64,000 bases of DNA from Bacteroidaceae bacterium (GTDB lineage: Bacteria > Bacteroidota > Bacteroidia > Bacteroidales > Bacteroidaceae), in assembly GCA_017429525.1 (NCBI GenBank), contig JAFROT010000048.1:1-64000 (forward strand), read 5' to 3'. Made by a program: the position numbers and the translations under genes. Positions 43,404 to 51,600 of this stretch are shown one piece after another. The notes beneath the pieces are model-generated. The model was given only the letters and a program-made list of their open reading frames with translations. It was not told the origin of the DNA and ran no database searches. Numbering within the stretch: the first letter of the stretch is position 1; each line of letters begins with the position of its first letter.

Positions 43404-43487
43404 ATGTACGACCATTTTTCCGAGCAAGCGCTCACAGGCTTGCACCGTTATAGGAACGTGAAGTTCAGCCCGCCCCCCGCCCGGTGA
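43404..43487 (+). CDS. Candidate uORF in the putA leader, ends Ser-Pro-Pro-Pro-Ala-Arg
   Basis: A 27-codon ORF starting MYDHFSEQALTGLHRYRN and ending KFSPPPAR then TGA. It lies fully inside the predicted putA leader. The three consecutive Pro codons (CCG CCC CCC) just before the stop are suggestive, since polyproline slows ribosomes and the downstream enzyme degrades proline. No clear terminator or antiterminator was found between it and putA, so a regulatory role is speculative and the ORF could be chance. Confidence 0.35.
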   Translation: MYDHFSEQALTGLHRYRNVKFSPPPAR

Positions 43488-43567
43488 AGCCTTCGTCTTA
43501 CCTTAACCTCATTGAAAGATAGAAGGACTTCAAGGACCTAAGGATTTAACCTCATAACCTCATATTT

Positions 43568-46500
43568 ATGGCTGAACAACAACTACCAACCATCGAAGAG
43601 GTCTTCTCTTGGATGCGAAAGCTTTATGATGAAAGCTACTCCGGCCTGACCAGGCTGGAGCGAAACGAGCAGCACATGTACGGCACGATGGTGACCACTC
43701 CTTCCGACAAGAAGTTCATCGTGCGCATGCTCGACGAGACGAGCCAGATCCGCGACCGCCAGAAGCTGGCTGTGCGCGTGAAGGAGCTCATCGACCAGTA
43801 CGGGATTCCCAAGTTCCTCGACCCCATGGACCACGCCCTCTTCTGGATGTACCAGAAGTTTGCCTACACGCCCCTCTTCAACTGGGCCGCAGTGCCTATC
43901 ATCAAGTGGCGACTGCGCCGCGACACCAGCCGCGTCATCATCAACGCCGCGCGCCCAAGCCTCACCGAGCACCTCGCCACGCGCTTCGACCAGCACATCG
44001 GGCAGAACGTCAACCTGCTCGGAGAAGTCGTGCTCGGCAATGAGGAGGCCGACAAGCGCTACCATTCTTACCTCGAGGCCCTGAAAGAGCCCGACATCAA
44101 CTACATCTCGGTCAAGATCTCCGGCATCTACGCCCAGACCCACGCCCTCAACTACAAGGAGTGCTTCCCCGAGCTGATGCGCCGCATGTCCGAGCTCTAT
44201 CAGACGGCCATCGACCACCCCTACACCGACGCCGCCGGCGTGACCAAGCCCAAGTTTATCAACCTCGACATGGAGGAGTACAAGGACGCCCACCTGACCA
44301 TGAAGCTCTTCAAGGACGTTCTCTCGCTGCCCCAGTTCAAGAACTACGAGGCCGGCATCGTCGTGCAGGCCTACCTGCCCGACGCCTGGGGCTTCCAGAC
44401 CGAGCTGCTGGAGTTCGCCCGCAAGCGCGTCGACGAGGGCGGCTCGCCCATCAAGATGCGCATCGTCAAAGGCTGCAACCTCGACATGGAGAACATCGTC
44501 AGCGACCTTCGCAACTGGCCCAACCCCGTGCGCCGGAGCAAGACCGAGGTCGACGCTAACTACCTCCACATCATCGAGCGCGGACTCAAGCCCGAGAACG
44601 CCCGCGTACTCCACATTGGAATGGCGTCCCACAACCTCTTCACCATCTCCTACGCCTATCTGCTTACCCAGATGTACCAGACGCCCAAGGACTGCTTCTG
44701 CTTCGAGATGCTCGAGGGCATGGCCAACCACGTCTGGCGCGCACAGCGCAAACTCGGCAACCACGTCATCCTCTACACACCCGTCGTCAAGAAGGAGAAC
44801 TTCCTCAACGCCATCAGCTACCTCGTGCGGCGCATGGACGAGAACACGGCCCCCGACAACTTCCTCACCCACTCCTTCACCCTCCGGCCCGATACCCCCG
44901 AGTGGCACAACCTGCAGCAGCAGTTCATCGAGGCCTACAACATGAAGGACCACCTCGACCATACGCCCACCCGCACCCAGGACCGCAACCGCCCCTACGA
45001 GGCCAAGGGACGTCAGACCGCCTTCAGCCACGAGCCCGACACCGACTTCGACCGCTTCTGCAACCAGCAGTGGGTCGAGAAAATCCTGAGCGGCAACCTC
45101 GAGGCTGCACCTGCCGCCGACGCCGCTGCCGACGGCTCGCTGTGGGCCGTCGCCGACCGCCTGGGACAGCTGCGTGGCGAGCTCACCGGACTGATCTGCA
45201 AGACCTTGAACAAGACCATTGAGGAAGCCGACGGCGAGGTGACGGCTGCGATGGATGCCTGCCGGTACTACGCGTTGCAGGCTGAGGAACTCCGCCGCTT
45301 GTCCGACCTCAGCTTCACGCCCCATGGCCCGGTCGAGGTGACCGCTTCGTGGAACGCACCCTGTGCAGCCACCGCGGACGCCGTTGCCGCAGCCTTCGCA
45401 GCCGGTTGCCGTTGCACGGTGACGGCCGAGGCTGCCGTCCGCGCCGTTGTCGAGCGCCTGATCCGTGCCTTCCATGAGGCTGGCGTGGCCCCTGAGGCGC
45501 TGATGCTGGAACAGGCTGCGACCACTTCGGAGCACAAAGGCTACAAGAACACCATCATCCTCACGGCCAAGGGCGACCGCGACCACGCCATCATGAACGC
45601 CTGCCACTCCGCTTTCGTCGGTGCCGGACAGAAGGGAGCCTCGTGCTCGCTGCTGCTCGTGGAGCGCTCCGTGTTCGACGACGGCGAGTTCTTCACGAAG
45701 CTCAAGGACTGCGCCTCCTCCCTCATGTGCGGACCGATTGAGAACACCGGCAATGTCGTCGGCCCCATGATCAGCACCGGGGGCGAACGCCTGCAGCGCG
45801 CCCTCCAGCTGGACGAAGGCGAGCGCTGGCTCATCGCCCCCGAGTACGTCGATGCCGACCGCTGCATCCTGCGGCCCACGGTGAAGATACAGGACCCCGC
45901 ACGCCCTAACTCCTACACCTTCCGCACACCCCTGCTCGCCCCGCTGCTCACCGTGGTGCCCTTCTTCACGCTCGAAGAGGCCGTCGCGATGGTCAACAGT
46001 CTTGACAGCGTAGCCGCAGGCCTCCAGTCGCTCGACGAGGAAGAGCAGCGCTACTGGAAGAACAACGTCCGCGTGGGCAACCTCTACATCAACCGCGGCA
46101 TCACCGGCGCCGTCGTTGGCCGTCAGCCCTTCGGCGGCATGAAAGGTCTCGCCACAGGCGGCCCCAACCGCCTCCTCCACTACCTCGACGTCAGCGACGC
46201 CCCAGGCAGCACCACCGACTACCGCACCTCCTACGCCGATAGCTACGAGCTCGAGTTCCGCCATGCCCGCAACATCCAGCCCGCGATACGCGGCGAGCAG
46301 AACGTGTTCCGCTATCTGCCCCTCGCGGGCGGCATGGTCATGCGACTCTTCGGCGACGAGACGCCCGAGCAGGTCGAGATGGTGTGCCTGGCAGCGCGAA
46401 CCGTCGGCACGCCCCTCACCGTGTCGGCCGACGACGCCAATGCGTTGCTCGACCGCGTACGTGGCCTCGGCGCGACGGCCATCAGCGAGAACTTTGACAC

Positions 46501-46720
46501 CTTCTGCCAGCGCATCAAGCACTACGAGCGCGTCCGCACCATCTCGCGCCAAGTTCCCGACGTCGTCTTCCATGCTGCTGCCGACGCCAACAAGTACATC
46601 GCACAAGCGCTTCCCGTGCGCGACGGACGCATAGAACTCGTCCACTACATCAGGGAGCAGTCCATCTCCAACGAGTACCATCGCTACGGCTCCCAGATCG
46701 AAGTGCCTCCTGTGGAGTAG
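43568..46720 (+). CDS. putA: Bifunctional proline dehydrogenase / glutamate-semialdehyde dehydrogenase
   Basis: A 1050-residue PutA that oxidises proline to glutamate in two steps. The FAD-linked proline dehydrogenase barrel occupies about residues 80-470 (INYISVKISGIYAQ, FINLDMEEYKD, MRIVKGCNLDMEN). The aldehyde dehydrogenase part follows (about 540-950) with GAGQKGASCSLLLVERSVF, the probable catalytic Cys near 692, and GNLYINRGITGAVVGRQPFGG. The segment between the domains is shorter than in classic PutA, and there is no N-terminal DNA-binding domain, so it is not a self-repressor. It is a single-gene unit with its own promoter and terminator. Confidence 0.92.
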   Translation: MAEQQLPTIEEVFSWMRKLYDESYSGLTRLERNEQHMYGTMVTTPSDKKFIVRMLDETSQIRDRQKLAVRVKELIDQYGIPKFLDPMDHALFWMYQKFAYTPLFNWAAVPIIKWRLRRDTSRVIINAARPSLTEHLATRFDQHIGQNVNLLGEVVLGNEEADKRYHSYLEALKEPDINYISVKISGIYAQTHALNYKECFPELMRRMSELYQTAIDHPYTDAAGVTKPKFINLDMEEYKDAHLTMKLFKDVLSLPQFKNYEAGIVVQAYLPDAWGFQTELLEFARKRVDEGGSPIKMRIVKGCNLDMENIVSDLRNWPNPVRRSKTEVDANYLHIIERGLKPENARVLHIGMASHNLFTISYAYLLTQMYQTPKDCFCFEMLEGMANHVWRAQRKLGNHVILYTPVVKKENFLNAISYLVRRMDENTAPDNFLTHSFTLRPDTPEWHNLQQQFIEAYNMKDHLDHTPTRTQDRNRPYEAKGRQTAFSHEPDTDFDRFCNQQWVEKILSGNLEAAPAADAAADGSLWAVADRLGQLRGELTGLICKTLNKTIEEADGEVTAAMDACRYYALQAEELRRLSDLSFTPHGPVEVTASWNAPCAATADAVAAAFAAGCRCTVTAEAAVRAVVERLIRAFHEAGVAPEALMLEQAATTSEHKGYKNTIILTAKGDRDHAIMNACHSAFVGAGQKGASCSLLLVERSVFDDGEFFTKLKDCASSLMCGPIENTGNVVGPMISTGGERLQRALQLDEGERWLIAPEYVDADRCILRPTVKIQDPARPNSYTFRTPLLAPLLTVVPFFTLEEAVAMVNSLDSVAAGLQSLDEEEQRYWKNNVRVGNLYINRGITGAVVGRQPFGGMKGLATGGPNRLLHYLDVSDAPGSTTDYRTSYADSYELEFRHARNIQPAIRGEQNVFRYLPLAGGMVMRLFGDETPEQVEMVCLAARTVGTPLTVSADDANALLDRVRGLGATAISENFDTFCQRIKHYERVRTISRQVPDVVFHAAADANKYIAQALPVRDGRIELVHYIREQSISNEYHRYGSQIEVPPVE

Positions 46721-46752
46721 TCCGTCACGCCCCTACGCAGGAACGCAACGTG

Positions 46753-46810
46753 AAGCCTCTCCCCCGTCACCCTCTCCCGTCCGTGAGGGTGGGGGGAGAG
46801 GCTTTTGTTT
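46753..46810 (+). terminator. Strong intrinsic terminator of putA
   Basis: A long stem joins AAGCCTCTCCCCC and CACCCTC to GAGGGTG and GGGGGGAGAGGCTT, followed by TTGTTTT. It lies 32 bp after the putA stop. Confidence 0.9.
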
Positions 46811-46825
46811 TGGTCCACGGAGCCC

Positions 46826-47377
46826 TCATTCCCCTTCTTCGCGTTTTCTGAAGAATCGGTCCACGCGGTCCCAGTCTACGCGCACCACCTCTATCGGTGT
46901 GCCGTAGTCGGTGGCCATGGCTTTGCGTTCGTTCAAGTCGAAAGCGACGACAATCCTATCGTCCACCGTCACGCTGCAGGAATCCGTCGGCACCACGTCA
47001 AACAACTTCGTTCGATGGAATGGATCGGGGCGCATCCTGGAGCCGTCCATAGGGGCTATCTCCAGCAGACATTCCTCGTCGGCTTTCAGATGCCAAACGT
47101 AGCTGAGGGCGCCGATGCTGTCCTCCACCGTCTCCCTCACCGTCACCATCGCTGCCTGGCGATGCCTGCGGACATCGCATCTCTGATAGGCGACGATGCC
47201 TACGATGGCCATCATACATGCTACGCCACACACGAACGGTTGCAGGAGGCAGCCTAAGAACGCGCCCCTGAGGCGGTGGCGAACGAAACCATAGAACGGG
47301 ATGATAAACGAAACCACTAGCAACACCGTTATCAGCATCGCAATCAGAATGTAGAAAACAAAGCCTTGCTCTATCAT
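46826..47377 (-). CDS. Small membrane protein, unknown
   Basis: A 183-residue protein with two or three hydrophobic helices near the N terminus (YILIAMLITVLLVVSFII, GAFLGCLLQPFVCGVACMM, MAIVGIVAY). The remaining ~110 residues are a soluble domain with CSVTVDDRIVVAFDLNE. I do not recognise the family. It lies 11 bp after the broken phosphatase gene and is probably part of that former operon. Confidence 0.6.
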   Translation of the reverse strand: MIEQGFVFYILIAMLITVLLVVSFIIPFYGFVRHRLRGAFLGCLLQPFVCGVACMMAIVGIVAYQRCDVRRHRQAAMVTVRETVEDSIGALSYVWHLKADEECLLEIAPMDGSRMRPDPFHRTKLFDVVPTDSCSVTVDDRIVVAFDLNERKAMATDYGTPIEVVRVDWDRVDRFFRKREEGE

Positions 47378-47388
47378 CGCGTGAAGGT

Positions 47389-48781
47389 TTAGTTAGAGGA
47401 TAATGAGTGGGTGTACTGTATGGCGAGCATGGTTAAGTCATCACCCTGTTCGGTGTCGCCCATATACAGGTGGACTGAAGACGCCATGGCCTCAATGAGC
47501 GGCTGCGGCTTATTGATGGTGAGCCTTGCCACTTGTAGCATGCGCTCTAATCCGAACTGACGGTGGTTGTTGTCCTCGGCTTCGTTGAGGCCGTCGGTAT
47601 AGAGAAACACGCTGTCGCCTTTGTTCATCTGGTGGTGTTGCACTGTGAACTGCCAACCTGGCATCACGCCTGCTGGGATGCTGGAGTCGCACGTCAGTTT
47701 GCTGGCCTCGTTGCCCGTCACCATCAGTGGCGGATTGTGGCCGGCATTGGTGTAACTCAGGCAGCCTGATGTGAGGTCGAGCACGCCAAGGAAGATGGTT
47801 ACGAACATGCCGGTATCGTTGTTGCCACAAAGTGCCTCGTTCAAAGCCAAGGCACTGCTACTGCCAGCGTCCAATCGATTCCCATCAGAGGCAGGTAAAA
47901 CAGATAGTTTTCCACGCGGTTCACACGCATCACCTTGTCGGTTTCAGAGTAGCTCTTTTGGCCCTCCATCATATGTTGTATGGCCTCTTTGGCCAGGCCT
48001 CTTGTGTCGGCATCCTTGATATGAACGAAGAAGTTTCCTTTCAGAATGCGGCGATGGTCGGGGTGTGTGATATAGGTACCGTCGTGCGCGAGTACGTAAC
48101 TAGTCGCTTCATCTGTCAATGAGATATACCAAGCGTTGCTTCTAAAGATACTGTCGAGGCTCTGTACCAGCCCTGTCATGAAGTCAAGTGATAGGTCGGC
48201 ACCAAGAATGGCCACTACGCGCCCCTGCTCGTCGTGAATAGGCTGTAAGTAAGCCACGAGGGGCGTCTTGGCATCATGACCGTCGAAGAATGGTTGAGAC
48301 CAGTAGGCCGAGTCAGCAGCCACAGCCTCGACGAACCATTTGGACCGTAGGTAGGTATCGTCGTAGCCTTCTATGGATCGCTTGTCGTTTTGCACGCTGT
48401 CCTCGTTCCATGCATAAGGGCAGAACGAACGGCCCCGTTGTGGGTAGTAGTTCTCAATAAAACTCACTCCACAACTGCGTATGCGAGGATTCTGTACGAT
48501 GATACGTTCCATGATGCCCTGCAACTGCTCGGGTTGGTGCAGGTGGCGCTCCACGTCAGAGGTATTGTTGCGTACAGCTGTGCATTGGCCAACATGCCGG
48601 TGATGGTGCTTGCCGATGCCAGCATGTCCGCATGGTAGGCATCTGCGCTCATCTCCACCACGACTGATTTTGCCAACTTGTAGATGAGGTAACCCAAGGC
48701 GCTCATCATGATGAATAGCACCAACATCACCCATTGTGTCAGCCTGCGGGCAAATGAGCGGTTGTATTTCTTCCGGTTCAT
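47389..48781 (-). pseudogene. Broken sensor phosphatase (dCache - PP2C/SpoIIE)
   Basis: Three reading-frame pieces belong to one former gene. The 5' piece encodes a membrane anchor (RLTQWVMLVLFIMMSALGYL) and the start of an extracellular sensor up to about 48570. A frameshift there moves the rest of the dCache-like sensor (ENYYPQRG, LVAYLQPIHDEQGRVVAILGADLS, THPDHRRILKG) to another frame, ending AVAVPWL at 47841. At about 47845-47870 the sequence jumps, again in another frame, to the C-terminal part of a PP2C/SpoIIE phosphatase (LNEALCGNND, GVLDL, YTNAGHNPPL, LYTDGLNEAED, GDDLTML). The second transmembrane helix, linker and first half of the phosphatase are missing, which points to a deletion in addition to the frameshift. 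Confidence 0.82.
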
Positions 48782-48795
48782 CTTGTTTACAATTG

Positions 48796-49098
48796 TTATG
48801 TAAGTTCGCTGTCAGACAACTCATTGGTCGGGTTTTGCCAGCGTTTGAGAGTAGGGTAGAACTGACGCAATCCCTCCTTGTACTCCTCCATACTGAGGTG
48901 CTGCCCGGTGTGCTTGTTGAATTCGCCCACAAACTGAGCACACATCTCCACCATCTCTTCCATTGTACAATCAGTCGTGAATGCACCATCCTTGAAGCAG
49001 TATTGGCAGTAATCCTCGTTCTTCGTCCCGTCGGCTTTCGTACCGAGGACGTCCTCCGTGAGCGGCATCCCACAACTCTGACAAAACTTCTGTGGCAT
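48796..49098 (-). CDS. Zinc-ribbon domain protein
   Basis: A 100-residue protein beginning MPQKFCQSCGMPL, with a second pair CQYC about 20 residues on, forming a four-Cys zinc ribbon. The C-terminal half is helical (TMEEMVEMCAQFVGEFNK). It matches the family of putative zinc-ribbon proteins of unknown function. It leads an operon with the broken phosphatase 14 bp downstream. Confidence 0.85.
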   Translation of the reverse strand: MPQKFCQSCGMPLTEDVLGTKADGTKNEDYCQYCFKDGAFTTDCTMEEMVEMCAQFVGEFNKHTGQHLSMEEYKEGLRQFYPTLKRWQNPTNELSDSELT

Positions 49099-49160
49099 AA
49101 CTATCAGTTTATCGATGTTTTACTCTATCCTCAAAACTTATCAGCTCCAAAAACTTGCTG

Positions 49161-49168
49161 CAAAATTA
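49161..49168 (-). promoter_or_regulatory. -7 element of the zinc-ribbon gene
   Basis: TAATTTTG on the - strand matches TAnnTTTG, with CTTG 20 bp upstream as a partial -33 element. The 49169-49461 stretch otherwise has no gene. Confidence 0.55.
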
Positions 49169-49461
49169 ATACATTTTGCTTGTTTCTGCAAGTTTTTGGG
49201 GTATTATGCGCGTATATGACGGCATAAAACACTTTTAGTCATACCTATTCCTACTTTGTTAATCTTTATGTCATCGCTGGTAGCAACGTAACGGCTTAAC
49301 GTCGGGATCATCACAATGAGCATGATTACCATTTGTTTTTTTCATATCAATAACAATAGAGCAAGTAGGTGCTATGAAGCAGTAATATCTGCTCAACATG
49401 AACAATTTTGTGAAAAATTATGGTGTTGATAGAGTATTTTTAAATATTATCTCTCTTTTCT

Positions 49462-49492
49462 TTTGTGTGATAGAGATAAATGGCTACTTTTG
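49462..49492 (+). promoter_or_regulatory. Promoter of the transglutaminase-like gene
   Basis: TTTG (49462-49465) and TACTTTTG (49485-49492) are 19 bp apart, a full match. The predicted 5' UTR is under 20 nt. Confidence 0.8.
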
Positions 49493-49516
49493 CGCCGAAA
49501 TTCTAAATATTTTAAT

Positions 49517-50839
49517 ATGAATCTGAAATCTGAACTTTTTCTCATGAGTCTCGCTACGCTTTTTGTAGCCTGTTCCAATACTGATGGACTTTTCGAAATG
49601 GCTCCCTCTGAGCCTTTGAACAACGAGGTCATGAGGTCTGCGCCCGACAAAGATTTGTTTGCGCGTCGCAATGGTGAGGCTCTGCTCACTGGAGCATATA
49701 CCGACCCCACCGACTATAGTCACTACTACAACGACCCAGTCATAGCCGAGCATGCCAGCAAACTGATGTGTGTGGCTGACACCAATATGGCTGCCAGCCT
49801 TAATGGTGTGGAGATTACCGACAAGCATCTGGCTGAGCTAAAGAATTATGTGGAGGGCACAATCCTCTCTGCCGAGACGACTCAGTACGCTAAGATGATG
49901 GCCATTTTGAAGTGGATTCGCGCCAATATTAAATATGATTACAATGATCAGGATGCCTACAGCGTGTTCAAGAACCGAGTGGCCGTCTGCCAGGGCTACT
50001 CCAACCTGATGGTGGCCATGCTCCACACCCAAGGTATCAAAGCCACTGTGGCCACTGGCTTCCTTGCTAATACGGGTGGCCATGCTTGGGTCTATGCCCT
50101 GGCCGATGGCGTTTGGTATGTGGCTGACCCCACCAACCGTAACACCGTGTTCAAAATGGTGGCTAATTTGAGTCAATACAAGAACACGCTCCAACCTTGG
50201 AACATAGATATGCCCTTGGCTCAGGACGAGAGATTCGTCTATGACTTCCGCGATAAGCACTTCAATATACGCCAAGTAATCAGTAGCGATGAGCAGGTGA
50301 GCGTGCCTTTCGGAGCCCTTGGTTATCGCATCACTGCCTTCGACCCCATTGGAGGCATCAACGAGCATGTGCGCGAAATCTATCTAAGCCTGAACATCGC
50401 CAGCATCGGCGAGTATGTGAAAGGGTTGAAAACCCATGGTGCCAACCTGCAGGACATCTATGTGCTCAACGAGGAAAATCGCTCGATTAACGAGTATGAC
50501 GGATGCGTGTATAGCATCAAATACAACAGTGCGACCAAGAAGACCACCTATCTGAAACTTCTCTACGTACCTGGTGGCAAATGCGAGATAGAGTTTGCTC
50601 CAATGGCCAAGATCACCAGCAAACTCATAGAGGATCTATCCAATGTGGAAGTCATCCGTTTCGATGAAGCCACGTTGACCTTCGAGGACTATGCCATTAC
50701 TGGATGCCCAAGTCTGAAGGAGATTTACATCAACATGAATGCCAAGGTTAGCAGCAAGGCCTTCTACGATTTACCTGCCGACTGCCAGATTATCCGCTAC
50801 GACCCACTCGAGACAGGCATTCGGCCTATTTATATGTAG
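49517..50839 (+). CDS. Transglutaminase-like lipoprotein with LRR-type C terminus
   Basis: A 440-residue lipoprotein (Cys in FVACSN). The transglutaminase-like papain fold has the Cys in VAVCQGYSNLM near residue 157, the His in TGGHAWVYALADG near 189 and the Asp in WYVADPTN near 204, so the triad is intact. The C-terminal part has BspA-like leucine-rich features (NVEVIRFDEATLTFEDYAITGCPSLKEIYI). Such proteins are thought to act as surface peptidases or cross-linking enzymes. The start at 49517 is chosen because it yields the lipoprotein signal and follows the promoter; an upstream frame start at 49463 lies before the promoter's -7 element. Confidence 0.85.
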   Translation: MNLKSELFLMSLATLFVACSNTDGLFEMAPSEPLNNEVMRSAPDKDLFARRNGEALLTGAYTDPTDYSHYYNDPVIAEHASKLMCVADTNMAASLNGVEITDKHLAELKNYVEGTILSAETTQYAKMMAILKWIRANIKYDYNDQDAYSVFKNRVAVCQGYSNLMVAMLHTQGIKATVATGFLANTGGHAWVYALADGVWYVADPTNRNTVFKMVANLSQYKNTLQPWNIDMPLAQDERFVYDFRDKHFNIRQVISSDEQVSVPFGALGYRITAFDPIGGINEHVREIYLSLNIASIGEYVKGLKTHGANLQDIYVLNEENRSINEYDGCVYSIKYNSATKKTTYLKLLYVPGGKCEIEFAPMAKITSKLIEDLSNVEVIRFDEATLTFEDYAITGCPSLKEIYINMNAKVSSKAFYDLPADCQIIRYDPLETGIRPIYM

Positions 50840-50926
50840 GTTGTATTATAGGAGCATAGTAAGTTATTTCAACTGCTGCTGCAATCTTATTAAATCTATT
50901 ATTAATGTCCGCTAAACGTTCAATGA

Positions 50927-51262
50927 ATGTCGAACTGGATAGTGACACAGATAGAACTGACAGGTTCGAGAGAGGTCCTGGAAAAGATAGCAAAAGTCAT
51001 CAATGACTGTAATGATGGTCCCGATCCTGACAATGGTTCTGACAATAATTGGGTCGGGAACATACTTGATTTGTTGCATATCAACACAAATAAATGGAAT
51101 CCCCGAAGGACCTTTTGGCACCATGCTCATTTCAACAAGCATGGACATCTCGTTTTTGAAGAGCATAGCGCATGGGAAAGTTCAAAATGCGCCGAAGCAC
51201 TCAAGCAAAGATTCCCGCAAGAGATTTCCGGAATCAACTATCATTATGAAGGATGGTATTGA
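50927..51262 (+). CDS. DUF1281/YubB-like ferredoxin-fold protein
   Basis: A 111-residue protein starting MSNWIVTQIELTGSREVLEK, with HLVFEEHSAWESSKC and the terminal HYEGWY. The W-V-x-N/Q-x-I/L pattern and the SAW motif match the Api92/YubB-like family found on phages and plasmids. Function is unknown. The gene and its surroundings are more A/T-rich than neighbours, suggesting acquired DNA. Confidence 0.6.
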   Translation: MSNWIVTQIELTGSREVLEKIAKVINDCNDGPDPDNGSDNNWVGNILDLLHINTNKWNPRRTFWHHAHFNKHGHLVFEEHSAWESSKCAEALKQRFPQEISGINYHYEGWY

Positions 51263-51396
51263 CACATTCTAAAGTGTGTGGCTCAGTAGTGATGCCTAAA
51301 AGATTGAAGTTGAAAATCCCCCGAACGCACGGCTTACCGTCAAATAATGGTTGGGTTCACCGTCTTGGCCGCCAATTGCAGCCATTATTTATTGCA

Positions 51397-51469
51397 TTCA
51401 GCCCCAAGAATAGTCATGCCCGTAAGATATGAATCTTAGGGGGCATACATATATATATCTTGGGCTGAA
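51397..51469. other. Structured 73-nt element of three collinear stems
   Basis: Outer stem TTCAGCCCCAAGA (51397-51409) pairs with TCTTGGGCTGAA (51458-51469) with one bulge. Middle stem ATGCCC (51416-51421) pairs with GGGCAT (51441-51446), and inner stem TAAGAT (51423-51428) with ATCTTA (51433-51438). It may terminate transcription between the convergent YubB-like and GH2 genes or be a structured RNA or site. The following 51484-51540 holds ACGTATATACGT palindromes. The 51263-51600 interval holds no gene. Confidence 0.6.
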
Positions 51470-51600
51470 GGTATATTCATGAAAGGTCTCACGTATATAC
51501 GTAAAGGGTGGAACGTATATATGTGTACAAATCGTAGCGGCGAAAGGTTAGGAGTGGGGCTACTCTGCGTCAAAACCTTCCATGCCCTTTGCACCTTTCA

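Noticed and set aside
43583-46681. 1032-codon antisense frame under putA
   Set aside because: Composition-driven shadow; PutA motifs are clear on the + strand.
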